Below are positions 22,683-31,087 of a stretch of 64,000 nucleotides of DNA, piece by piece. The DNA is from Pseudoxanthomonas japonensis (GTDB lineage: Bacteria; Pseudomonadota; Gammaproteobacteria; Xanthomonadales; Xanthomonadaceae). The notes below the pieces were generated by a model. That model searched no databases. It worked only from the letters and a program-made list of their open reading frames with translations, and was not told the origin of the DNA. The DNA is taken from the NCBI RefSeq assembly GCF_010093445.1, contig NZ_PDWW01000016.1, positions 1-64,000 of the forward strand, given 5' to 3'. Position 1 is the first letter of the stretch; each line of letters opens with the position of its first letter. The position numbers and the translations under genes are program-made.

Positions 22683-22703
22683 GCGGAGCGAGCTCCGCTC
22701 TAC
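22683..22703 (-). repeat. Single GTAG-type REP
   Basis: On the minus strand GTAG is followed by the hairpin GCGGAGC-TC-GCTCCGC. It is a stem variant different from the RAYT-linked REPs and lies between the membrane-protein gene and ompW. Confidence 0.65.
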
Positions 22704-22708
22704 AAAGA

Positions 22709-22734
22709 GGCGGCGGGCCAGGAGGCCCGCCGCC
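22709..22734 (-). terminator. Terminator-like hairpin after ompW
   Basis: An 11-bp perfect GC stem GGCGGCGGGCC / GGCCCGCCGCC with a four-base loop ends 24 bp after the ompW stop. The minus-strand tail is TCTTTG, only moderately U-rich; the convergent arrangement suggests it serves both sides. Confidence 0.6.
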
Positions 22735-22758
22735 GTATCGACGCGTTGGAGCGATGGA

Positions 22759-23394
22759 TCAGAAGCGCGCGCCGATACCCACACCCACGACCCACGGGTC
22801 GATCGTCAGTTCTTCACCGGTGCCCTGGCCGCCGACGCGCACACCGGCGTCGCCCTTCATGTAGCGCGCATCGGCGCGGGCGAACCAGGTCTGGTTGATG
22901 TTGAAGTCCATGCCGGCGGTGGCCATGGCGCCCTTGGCGGTCTCCAGGCCCACGTGCGCACCGTCACCGCCGATGCTCTCGTTGCTGAAGTTGGACTCGT
23001 AGTAGCCCAGGCCCACGAACGGACGCATCACCTTGTCGGGCGCGCCGAAGTGGTACTGCCCGCTCAGCGCGATCGGTTGCTGGTCGACCGTGCCGATCTT
23101 GCCCGGGCCGTCGGCCTTCACGCGATGGTTGAACTTGTCGGCCGCACCCCACAGCTCCACGGCGATGTTGGGCGTGGCATACCAGCTGGCGCTGATGACC
23201 GGCGCCACATCCCCGTCGATCTTCAGGCCGGGTGCCGGATCGCGATCCGGCTTGAGGATGGCGGCGCCGCCGACCACGGCAAAGCGCTTGTCGTACGCGG
23301 AAGAGCCGGCGTCGCTGGACGCATCCTGTGCGAAGGCCGCGGGGGCGGCGGCAAGCGCGGCAAGGGCAATCGTGAGGGTTCGAATGGATTTCAT
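22759..23394 (-). CDS. ompW: OmpW family outer-membrane protein
   Basis: This 211-residue protein has a clear signal peptide (MKSIRTLTIALAALAAAPAAFA, cleavage near residue 22) and the eight-stranded OmpW barrel. Strands are seen as FAVVGGAAILKPDRD, APVISASWYATPNIAVELWGA, MRPFVGLGYYESNF and WVVGVGIGARF, ending on the terminal Phe of outer-membrane barrels. OmpW homologues form a narrow hydrophobic channel. A Shine-Dalgarno AGGAG precedes the ATG. It is followed by a terminator-like hairpin. Confidence 0.9.
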   Translation of the reverse strand: MKSIRTLTIALAALAAAPAAFAQDASSDAGSSAYDKRFAVVGGAAILKPDRDPAPGLKIDGDVAPVISASWYATPNIAVELWGAADKFNHRVKADGPGKIGTVDQQPIALSGQYHFGAPDKVMRPFVGLGYYESNFSNESIGGDGAHVGLETAKGAMATAGMDFNINQTWFARADARYMKGDAGVRVGGQGTGEELTIDPWVVGVGIGARF

Positions 23395-23727
23395 GCAGGA
23401 ATCTCCTGTGTTGTTTTCTTATGGTCCCGTCCCGTGATGCGTTGTGATGCGACATCGCCGTCAGGGCGAGCGCACCGTAACCACCCACGCATGAACGCCT
23501 CCCACGTCGCGACGTGAACGAAAAGGGAATCCGCGTCACCTTCGCGCCTGATCCGTCCGTATTTCACTGTGCTTGCATGTTGCTGACCGCATCGCTCTTC
23601 ATCCTTCGCCGCGCACGTTTCGTTCGGCCCGCGACTCGCAGGACAGCGCGCGCCTGTCGACGGGCGGGTGCCGCCATGACGTTGCCCGCCGTGTTGCGCT
23701 ACTGTGGCGGCCCGAGGGGAGGGCGCC
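23395..23727. other. Gap between divergent ompW and DUF1801 genes
   Basis: No credible gene is present. The only clear structure is a perfect 14-bp palindrome CACGTCGCGACGTG at 23503-23516, about 109 bp upstream of ompW and a possible operator. Base composition is slightly less GC-rich near 23561-23600. Confidence 0.4.
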
Positions 23728-24177
23728 ATGGCCACCAGTACCGCCAAGACGGTCGACGAGTACCTGCAATCGCTGCCAGACGCGCGCCGCGCCGTGGTGT
23801 CGGCAGTACGCGAACTGGTCAACCGGCACCTGCCCGGCGGCTATGTCGAAACGATGAGCTGGGGGATGATCTGCTGGGAGATCCCGCTGTCGCGCTATCC
23901 GACCACCTACAACAAGCAGCCGCTGTCGTACGTCGCGCTGGCCGCGCAGAAGCAGTACTACGCGCTCTACCTGACCACGTGCCATGACAACTCCGCGCAG
24001 GACGTCGTGCTGCGCAATGCCTATGCCGATGCCGGCAAGCGGCTGGACATGGGCAAGAGCTGCCTGCGCTTCAAGGCGCTGGAGGACCTGCTGCCCGACG
24101 TGATCGGTGCGGTGATCGCTTCCACGCCGGTGGACGCGTACATCGCACACTACGAAGCCAGCCGCGCACGGAAGTGA
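23728..24177 (+). CDS. DUF1801 domain-containing protein
   Basis: This 149-residue protein of the YdhG/DUF1801 family has TVDEYLQSLPDARRAVVSAVRELV, then YVETMSWGMICWEIPLS, KQPLSYVALAAQKQYYALYL and MGKSCLRFKALEDLLPDVIG. The fold is iron-chaperone (frataxin)-like; the biochemical function is not known. A GAGGGGAGGG Shine-Dalgarno region precedes the ATG. The LacI gene begins five bases after its stop, so the two may be co-transcribed, although no functional link is evident. Confidence 0.85.
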   Translation: MATSTAKTVDEYLQSLPDARRAVVSAVRELVNRHLPGGYVETMSWGMICWEIPLSRYPTTYNKQPLSYVALAAQKQYYALYLTTCHDNSAQDVVLRNAYADAGKRLDMGKSCLRFKALEDLLPDVIGAVIASTPVDAYIAHYEASRARK

Positions 24178-24182
24178 CCCGC

Positions 24183-25217
24183 ATGCCTCCCGCCAAACGC
24201 AAGCTGCGCAGCAGGCGCGCCGTGACGGAACTGCCATCGCCCGGTGGCCACCTGACGATGGCGGACCTGGCGAAAGTGGCCGGCGTCTCCGCGATCACCG
24301 TCTCGCGCGCGCTGCGCGACAGTCCGCTGGTCAATGCGGAAACGCGCGAACGTGTGCGCCAGGTCGCGCAGCAGTACGGCTACGCGTTCAACGTCAGTGC
24401 CCGCAACCTCAAGCTCCGGCGCAGCATGACGGTGGCGGTGGTGGTGGAAATGAAGCCGACCGTCGAACGGCAGATGTCCGGGCCGTATCCGCTCGACCTG
24501 CTGGGCGGCATCACCCAGGAGCTCACGTCGACCGGCTACAGCGTGCTGCTGACGTCGCTGCAGGGCGGTGCATTGCCGAACGTGCAGGCGGCGGACGGCG
24601 TGATCCTGCTTGGCCAGGGCGCGCACGAGGACGCCATGCATGAAGTGCAGCGCTGGGGGCGGCCGATGGTCGTCTGGGGCGCGGTGAGCCGGCACGAATC
24701 GCAGATCGTGGTGGGCAGCGACAACCGGCGCGGCGGCGCGCTCGCCGCGGAGCGTTTCATCGCGCTCGGCCGGCGGCGCCCCGCCTTCCTCGGCGATCCG
24801 GCGCACGGTGAGTTCGCGGAACGGCTGGAAGGTTTCGCGGGTGCGCTGGCGCGGCACGACATCATGCCGCTGACGCCGACCGTCGGCAGTTTCACCGTCG
24901 GTGCCGGCGCGGAAGCCGTGCATGCGCTGCTGGACGCGAATCCGCAGGTCGACGCCCTGTTCGCCGCCAGCGACCTGCTGGCCATCGGCGCGATCCGCGC
25001 GCTGATAGAGCGCGGCCGCCGCGTGCCGGAGGACGTCTCGGTGATCGGCTACGACGACACCCCGCTGGGGGCCACCTATGTGCCGCCGCTCACGTCGGTG
25101 CACCAGAACTTCATCGATGCCGGCGTGCTGCTGGCGCGCAAGGTCCGCGCCCTGATCGAGGGCGAAGCGGCCACCTCCGAGACCCTGCCGACCCACCTGG
25201 TGGTCCGCGCCACCTGA
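24183..25217 (+). CDS. LacI family transcriptional regulator
   Basis: This 344-residue repressor has an N-terminal helix-turn-helix (TMADLAKVAGVSAITVSRALRD, about residues 24-45), a hinge around NVSARNLKLRR and a periplasmic-binding-protein-like sugar domain ending GYDDTPLGATYVPPLTSVHQN. Such regulators bind a sugar or sugar phosphate and release a palindromic operator with a central CG. Two ATCGATAAC repeats lie between this gene and the phosphorylase gene it should control. A GTG at 24174 is an alternative start. The unit LacI/phosphorylase/TonB receptor/MFS supports control of alpha-glucobiose use. Confidence 0.9.
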   Translation: MPPAKRKLRSRRAVTELPSPGGHLTMADLAKVAGVSAITVSRALRDSPLVNAETRERVRQVAQQYGYAFNVSARNLKLRRSMTVAVVVEMKPTVERQMSGPYPLDLLGGITQELTSTGYSVLLTSLQGGALPNVQAADGVILLGQGAHEDAMHEVQRWGRPMVVWGAVSRHESQIVVGSDNRRGGALAAERFIALGRRRPAFLGDPAHGEFAERLEGFAGALARHDIMPLTPTVGSFTVGAGAEAVHALLDANPQVDALFAASDLLAIGAIRALIERGRRVPEDVSVIGYDDTPLGATYVPPLTSVHQNFIDAGVLLARKVRALIEGEAATSETLPTHLVVRAT

Positions 25218-25371
25218 GCGCAGGACGCTGCTGCATTGCAGCGTCCATCCGGTGGACATCCGCACCGGCAACGCGTGCCGCGATTCCACGTAACCATTTG
25301 ATTCCGAAAATGATATCGGCGCATGGCACGCGCACGCAGAGGCTGCTCGACTCACTGTAGCGGTTGCCTGA

Positions 25372-25395
25372 TATCGATAACTTGACATCGATAAC
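25372..25395. promoter_or_regulatory. Candidate LacI-type operators before the GH65 gene
   Basis: Two copies of ATCGATAAC (25373-25381 and 25387-25395) start 14 bp apart; the first is part of the palindrome TATCGATA with a central CG, the pattern of LacI-family sites. They lie about 65-85 bp before the phosphorylase start and 155 bp after the repressor gene. The segment is AT-rich compared with its surroundings and could also hold the promoter. Confidence 0.5.
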
Positions 25396-25458
25396 AATGA
25401 CTCCTAGCGTCGCCCCGCCATGGCGCCTGCCGTGGTGACCAGTGCAACGGGAGTCGGG

Positions 25459-28400
25459 ATGTCGGTGGAACAGCAACGGGCGGCGGTGATGCGGACGGGC
25501 GAGGCCAACGGAGGCCGCACCGATCCGTGGCGACTCACCCAGCACGGCTTCGACGCCACCCGCGCCGCCCGCGACGAAACCCTGTTCGCGCTGGCCAACG
25601 GAACCCTGGGCGTCCGTGGGGCACTGGAAGAAGGCGACAGCACCAGCGACGGTACCTTCCTGTCGAGCGTGTTCGAACAGAACCCGATCCATTACCACGA
25701 GCGGTTCCCCGGCTTCACCCGCAGCACCGATACGCGCGTGCCGGTGGCCGAGGGCAAGCACATCCGCCTGCGCCTGGGCGACCAGCCGCTGCGGCTGGCG
25801 GAGGCCGACTGGCTCGATTTCGAACGCACCCTGGACCTCGCGGCCGGCGCGCTGGACCGTCGCCTGCGCCTGAAGACAGCGGAGGGGCATACGCTCGAGA
25901 TCACCGCGCGCCGCGTGGTGCCGCTCGCCGAGCGCGCGCTGCTGGCGATCCGCTTCGAAGTGGCCTCCATCGACTACGAGGGCCCGCTGACGCTGGTCTC
26001 GTCCATCGAGACGGGACGCCAGGCGATCGAGCAGGGCGACGACCCCCGCATCGGCGTGCACGGCGGCAAGGACCTGCTGGTGTCGGACGAACACGCCGAT
26101 GCCGACGGGGCCCAGCTCACCCAGCGCACGCACCACAGCGGCGTGGCACTGGTCTGCGCGCAGCGGCATCGCCTCTCGCCCGGTCTCATCTTCGAAGGCG
26201 CGGGGACCGGAACCGGCCGCGTCGAGCAGCGTTTCGTCGCCACGCTGACGCCGGGCGCGTCGGTGGTGATCGAGAAGTTCGTCGCTTACGACGATGGCAA
26301 TGGCACCGCGGCCGACGGCGTCGATGCCGTGCTGGTGCGCGCGCTTGCGGCGGGTTTCGATGCCGTCGCCGTGGCACAGGCCGGCGCGATGCAGGCCTTC
26401 TGGCAGCACGCCGGTTTGTCGGTGGACGGCGATCCCGCCGCCGAGCTCGCGCTGCGCTTCAACCTGTTCCATCTGCTGCAGTCGGCCGGTCGCGACGGCA
26501 TCACCGGCACGGCGGCCAAAGGCATCACCGGTGAGGGCTACGAGGGCCATTGCTTCTGGGATACCGAAGCCTTCGTGCTGCCGGTGATGGCGTTCACTGC
26601 GCCGGACGTGGCGCGCGCGATGCTGATGTACCGCTACCGCACGCTGAACGGCGCACGCGACACCGCGCGTGCGATGAACCATCCGCGTGGCGCGCTGTAT
26701 CCATGGCGCACCATCGCCGGCCGCGAATGTTCCGCGCACTACCCCAGCGGTTCGGCGGCGTACCACATCAACGCCGCCATCGCGTACGGGATCGGGCTTT
26801 ATCTCGACGCCAGCGATGATCTCGACTTCCTCAGCGAGGCTGGCGCCGAGATTCTTTTCGAGACCGCGCGCATCTGGCCGCAGGCCGGGCACTTCAATCC
26901 GCGGCGGGGCGGTGCGTTCTGCATCCATGAAGTGACCGGACCGGACGAGTACACCACGCTGGTCAACAACAACTGGTACACCAACCGCATGGCGCAGCGG
27001 CACCTGCAGCGTGCCGTGGAAGCCTGGTCGCGGTTGTCCGCCGAACGGCCGCAGGCGCTGGACGCGCTCGCGTCGCGCATCGGCCTGGACGCCGACGAAG
27101 TGGCCCTGTGGCAGCGCGCGGCCGACGCCATGTACCTGCCCGTTGACGACGCGCTGGGCATCCATCCGCAGGACGATGACTTCCTGGGCAAGCCGCGCTG
27201 GCCGTTTCCGAAGCGCGAAGGCGCGCACCGTCCGCTGCTGCTCGACTACCACCCGCTCACGCTGTACCGCCACCAGGTCTGCAAGCAGGCCGACGTGGTG
27301 ATGGCGCTGGTGCTGGCGGGCGACGGCATCGACGCCGGCAGCAAGCGCCGCGACTTCGACTATTACGAGGCGGTCACCACCCACGATTCCACGCTGTCGG
27401 CGCCGGTGTTCGGCATCCTCGCCAGTGAGGTCGGGCAGGACGAGAAGGCGTGGCGCTATTTCGACGCCAGCCTGCGCGTGGACCTGGACGACCTGCACGG
27501 CAATACCGACCACGGCGTGCACATGGCCGCGATGGCCGGCAGCTGGCTTGGCCTGGTGCAGGGCTTCGGCGGCCTGCGCGTGGCGGCGGGCCGGCTGCAG
27601 TTCGCGCCCACGCTGCCGGCGGCGTGGAAGGGATACAGCTTCAACCTGCGCTGGCGCGGCTGTGCGCTGCGGGTGGACGTGGACGCGCGCGGCGTGCGCT
27701 ACCGGCTGGACGAGGGCGACGCGCTCGCGTTCCGCCATGCCGGCAGCGAGGTGGTGCTGGCGCGGGGGCGCGAAGCCCTGTTGCCGCTGGCCGTGCCGGC
27801 GCCGCCGAAGGCCGTGTTCCCGCGCCCCTGCGATGCGCTGGTCTTCGACCTGGATGGCGTGCTGACCGACACCGCGCACACGCATTACCGTGCGTGGAAG
27901 CGGCTCGCCGACGGGATCGGCGTGCCGTTCGACCTGCAGGTCAACGAACGGCTGAAAGGCGTGGACCGGATGGCGTCGCTGGAGATCATCCTCGAGCGCG
28001 CGTCGCGCGCGTATTCCTCCGAGGAGAAGCGTGCGCTGGCCGACACCAAGAACGGTTACTACGTGCAGGAGATCGCCAACGTCGGGCCGCAGGACCTGTT
28101 CGATGGCGTGCGCGAGGTGCTGGACGCCGCACGCGCGGCCGGACTGAAGCTCGGTCTGGCCTCGGCCAGCCGCAATGCACCAGCGCTGCTGGACAAGCTG
28201 GGCATCGCCGACCGGTTCGATTACATCGCCGACGCGGGCCGCATCGTGCGTGCGAAACCCGATCCGGCCATCTTCCTGGATGTCGCGGCCGCGCTCGGTG
28301 TACCCGCGCACCGCTGCATCGGCGTGGAAGACGCCGCCGCCGGCATCGAGGCCATCCACGCCGCCGGCATGGCGGCGGTAGGCATCGGCGATGCGCGCGC

Positions 28401-28470
28401 GTTGCGCCATGCCGATGCCGTGATACCCCGCATCGCCGACTTCGATCTGAGGACGTTCGTTTCGCCTTGA
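25459..28470 (+). CDS. Bifunctional GH65 disaccharide phosphorylase / beta-phosphoglucomutase fusion
   Basis: This is a protein of about 1003 residues. The first 780 or so residues form a GH65 phosphorylase: N-terminal beta-sandwich (DETLFALANGTLGVRG), (alpha/alpha)6 barrel with GEGYEGHCFWDTEAFVLPV, the catalytic acid Glu in HEVTGPDEYTTLVNNNWYTN, and the phosphate-binding TTHDSTLS. The last 220 residues form a HAD beta-phosphoglucomutase: FDLDGVLTDTAHTHYRAWK, LGLASASRN, KPDPAIFL and GVEDAAAGIEA. GH65 enzymes cleave maltose, trehalose, kojibiose or nigerose with phosphate to beta-glucose 1-phosphate, and the mutase half would convert this to glucose 6-phosphate within one chain. The start at 25459 has GGGAG upstream; an ATG at 25420 is possible. 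Confidence 0.92.
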   Translation: MSVEQQRAAVMRTGEANGGRTDPWRLTQHGFDATRAARDETLFALANGTLGVRGALEEGDSTSDGTFLSSVFEQNPIHYHERFPGFTRSTDTRVPVAEGKHIRLRLGDQPLRLAEADWLDFERTLDLAAGALDRRLRLKTAEGHTLEITARRVVPLAERALLAIRFEVASIDYEGPLTLVSSIETGRQAIEQGDDPRIGVHGGKDLLVSDEHADADGAQLTQRTHHSGVALVCAQRHRLSPGLIFEGAGTGTGRVEQRFVATLTPGASVVIEKFVAYDDGNGTAADGVDAVLVRALAAGFDAVAVAQAGAMQAFWQHAGLSVDGDPAAELALRFNLFHLLQSAGRDGITGTAAKGITGEGYEGHCFWDTEAFVLPVMAFTAPDVARAMLMYRYRTLNGARDTARAMNHPRGALYPWRTIAGRECSAHYPSGSAAYHINAAIAYGIGLYLDASDDLDFLSEAGAEILFETARIWPQAGHFNPRRGGAFCIHEVTGPDEYTTLVNNNWYTNRMAQRHLQRAVEAWSRLSAERPQALDALASRIGLDADEVALWQRAADAMYLPVDDALGIHPQDDDFLGKPRWPFPKREGAHRPLLLDYHPLTLYRHQVCKQADVVMALVLAGDGIDAGSKRRDFDYYEAVTTHDSTLSAPVFGILASEVGQDEKAWRYFDASLRVDLDDLHGNTDHGVHMAAMAGSWLGLVQGFGGLRVAAGRLQFAPTLPAAWKGYSFNLRWRGCALRVDVDARGVRYRLDEGDALAFRHAGSEVVLARGREALLPLAVPAPPKAVFPRPCDALVFDLDGVLTDTAHTHYRAWKRLADGIGVPFDLQVNERLKGVDRMASLEIILERASRAYSSEEKRALADTKNGYYVQEIANVGPQDLFDGVREVLDAARAAGLKLGLASASRNAPALLDKLGIADRFDYIADAGRIVRAKPDPAIFLDVAAALGVPAHRCIGVEDAAAGIEAIHAAGMAAVGIGDARALRHADAVIPRIADFDLRTFVSP

Positions 28471-28544
28471 CCGTACGTGGCCACAGAAGCCGCGGCGGCA
28501 GCCTGTCACTACAACAACAAACGCACTACGTGGAGGGAGAGACC

Positions 28545-30947
28545 ATGAAACACACCAAGCATCCGATGCGCTACGCCCTGTCGGCCGCCATCGCGCTGGC
28601 GCTCGCGCCGACGCTGGCCGCCGCCCAGGACGCCGCTCCCGCGGCCGCAAAGGACGACGCGACCACGCTGGACGCCGTCGTCGTCAGCGGTACCGCCAAA
28701 TTCAAGGGCCTGCGCAAGCGCGACGCCAGCTTCTCGATCAGCACGGCCACGCCCGAGCAGATCCAGGAAACCGCGCCCACCAGCACCGCCGACCTGCTGA
28801 AGATCGTGCCGGGCGTGTGGGCGGAGGCCAGCGGCGGCGGTACCGGCGCCAACGTCTTCGTGCGCGGCATGCCCTCCGAAGGCGATGCGCCGTTCTTCAC
28901 GCTGCAGCTCGATGGCTCGCCGATCTTCCCGCCGCCGACGCTGTCGTTCCTCGAGAACACCACGCTGTTCCGCATCGACGACACCATCGCCCGCGTCGAA
29001 GGCCTGCGTGGCGGTCCCAGCCCGATCTACTCGAACGGCCAGCCGGGCGTCACCGTCAACTTCATCCAGAAGAAGGGCGAAGACACGCCGGAAGGCCTGG
29101 TGCGCATGACGCTGGGCACCGACAGCCTGCGGCGGGTCGATTTCTACAGCGGTGGTCCGCTCAGCGCCGACAGCGGCTGGTACTACAGCGTGGGCGGCTT
29201 CTACCGCGAGACCGATGGCGTGCGCCAGACCGGGTTCCCGGTGGAGAAGGGCGGCCAGCTGAGTGCGACACTGACCAAACGCTGGGCCGAAGGCGAGTTC
29301 AACCTCTATGCGCGCCACACCGACGACCAGAACACCTTCTACACCGCGGTGCCGCTGGTCTCGCGCAACGACGGCAAGGACATTTCCAGCTTCCCCGGCC
29401 TGGACGCCACCACCGGCACGCTGGTCGGCGACGACTTCCGCCGGGTGACGCTGCCCACCGGCGTGGGCAACCAGACGATGACGCGCGACCTGGCCGACGG
29501 CCGTGGCGTGGACATCGACGTGTTCGGCGGGTCGCTGGACTGGTACGTCGGCAACTGGACGATCAGCGACAAGTTCAACTACCTCAAGGGCGACGCGCCG
29601 ACCACCGCGCTGTTCACCGGCGCCAACCCGCAGACGCTGTCGTCGTACATCACCGACACCTACGGCGCAGGCGTGACCGGCACCGGCACGTTCGTCAATG
29701 GCGGCGGCGTGGTCGACCCGAACCAGCAGGTGCTGACCGCGGGCCTCTGGGTGGTGGAGAAGGAGATCAGCTCGTTCACCAACGACCTGCGCTTCAGCGT
29801 CGACCTGACCGACCGCAATTCGCTGACCTTCGGCGTGTACTACGCGGACTACTCCTCCAAGGACCGCTGGTGGCTGGGCAACAACATGCTGCTGACGGCG
29901 CAGGACAACGCACGCCGGGTGAACCTGGCGCTGTCCAACGGCCAGGTCGCCACGCGCGACGGTTTCGTCGGCACCGCGTTCTACAACATCCGCGGCGACT
30001 ACGACGGGCAGAACACCGCCTTCTTCATCGCCGACGAGTGGACCGTCAACGACCGCATCCGCCTGGATGCCGGCGTGCGCTACGAGCGACAGGAAGTGAA
30101 CGGCACCGTCTGGGATCCGGTCACGGTCGATCTGGACGGCGATCAGAACACCCTGTACGACAACACCACTTCGGTTTCCACCACGCCGCGCAGCATCGAC
30201 CAGAACGACAGCGACGTGTCGTGGACGGCGGGCCTGAACTACACGCTCAACGACAGCGTCAGCCTGTTCGGCCGGGTCAACTCGGGCTTCACCTTCCCGC
30301 AGTTCGACAACCTGCGCGATGGCGCCAACAACAAGACCGAGATCGACCAGTACGAGCTGGGCCTGAAGGCGGGCGGCGCGACGTACGAGATGTACCTGAC
30401 CGCGTTCTTCAACGATTTCACCGGCCTGCGTTACCAGGCCTTCGACAACAACGGCAACAACGTCGTGATCATCGGTGACTCGAAGGCGCGCGGCCTGGAG
30501 TTCGAAGGCGCGTGGCGTCCGGCGGGCGGGTTCGAGCTGGCGTGGAACGCGACCTGGCTGCGGGCGAAGTACGGCGACTTCGCCGACTACGACGGCAACC
30601 AGGTGGTACGGCAGCCGAAGTTCCGCGCACGGCTGACGCCCAGCTACTACTGGTCGATGCCGTGGGGCGACCTGAAGGCGTTCGCCACCTACACGCACGT
30701 GGGCGACCGTTACTCCGATCCCGCCAACGGCCAGGTGCTGCCGAAGTACGACACCTGGGACATCGGTGCCAGCGCGCATGTGGGCGATCACTGGGAGTTC
30801 ACTTTCTCCGGGCGCAACGTCACCGACGAGATCGCGCTGACCGAGGGCAACGCGCGCGTGCTGGGCAATGCGACTAGTGGGGGCGTGTTCATGGGGCGCC
30901 CGCTGGAAGGCACGTCGTACCAGGCCTCCGTCGCCTACCGCTGGTAA
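28545..30947 (+). CDS. TonB-dependent outer-membrane receptor
   Basis: This 800-residue receptor has a signal peptide (residues 1-26, ending LAAAQ), a TonB-box-like DAVVVSGT, a plug domain (DLLKIVPGVWAEASGGGTGANVFVRGMPSEG) and a 22-strand barrel that ends in YQASVAYRW with the terminal aromatic. GGAGGGAG precedes the ATG. Position between the disaccharide phosphorylase and an MFS transporter suggests uptake of an alpha-glucan oligosaccharide across the outer membrane, as in the TonB-linked carbohydrate loci of xanthomonads; the substrate is inferred from context. Confidence 0.92.
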   Translation: MKHTKHPMRYALSAAIALALAPTLAAAQDAAPAAAKDDATTLDAVVVSGTAKFKGLRKRDASFSISTATPEQIQETAPTSTADLLKIVPGVWAEASGGGTGANVFVRGMPSEGDAPFFTLQLDGSPIFPPPTLSFLENTTLFRIDDTIARVEGLRGGPSPIYSNGQPGVTVNFIQKKGEDTPEGLVRMTLGTDSLRRVDFYSGGPLSADSGWYYSVGGFYRETDGVRQTGFPVEKGGQLSATLTKRWAEGEFNLYARHTDDQNTFYTAVPLVSRNDGKDISSFPGLDATTGTLVGDDFRRVTLPTGVGNQTMTRDLADGRGVDIDVFGGSLDWYVGNWTISDKFNYLKGDAPTTALFTGANPQTLSSYITDTYGAGVTGTGTFVNGGGVVDPNQQVLTAGLWVVEKEISSFTNDLRFSVDLTDRNSLTFGVYYADYSSKDRWWLGNNMLLTAQDNARRVNLALSNGQVATRDGFVGTAFYNIRGDYDGQNTAFFIADEWTVNDRIRLDAGVRYERQEVNGTVWDPVTVDLDGDQNTLYDNTTSVSTTPRSIDQNDSDVSWTAGLNYTLNDSVSLFGRVNSGFTFPQFDNLRDGANNKTEIDQYELGLKAGGATYEMYLTAFFNDFTGLRYQAFDNNGNNVVIIGDSKARGLEFEGAWRPAGGFELAWNATWLRAKYGDFADYDGNQVVRQPKFRARLTPSYYWSMPWGDLKAFATYTHVGDRYSDPANGQVLPKYDTWDIGASAHVGDHWEFTFSGRNVTDEIALTEGNARVLGNATSGGVFMGRPLEGTSYQASVAYRW

Positions 30948-30954
30948 GGCACTG

Positions 30955-30976
30955 CGGCCCACGCCTGCGTGGGCCG
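30955..30976 (+). terminator. Hairpin after the TonB receptor gene
   Basis: A 9-bp perfect stem CGGCCCACG / CGTGGGCCG with a four-base loop lies seven bp after the receptor stop. No U tract follows, so it may attenuate rather than fully stop transcription into the MFS gene. Confidence 0.45.
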
Positions 30977-31087
30977 TCGTCCGCCGTCGCGCCGTCTCTC
31001 CCGGCGCGGTGGCGGATACTCTTTCGATAAGGAGGGAGGCACCGCAGGACGGTGCCGCCCTCTCCCGCGATCCGACCGGAACCGTCC

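Noticed and set aside
25111-28650. Very long open frame (1179 codons) antisense to the GH65 fusion gene
   Set aside because: It is a shadow of GC-rich codon bias: arginine-, alanine- and histidine-rich, without motifs, while the plus strand has a full set of catalytic motifs. Similar antisense frames over the BCCT gene (10377-12464), atpA (42456-44306) and atpD/atpG (43987-46437) were rejected for the same reason.
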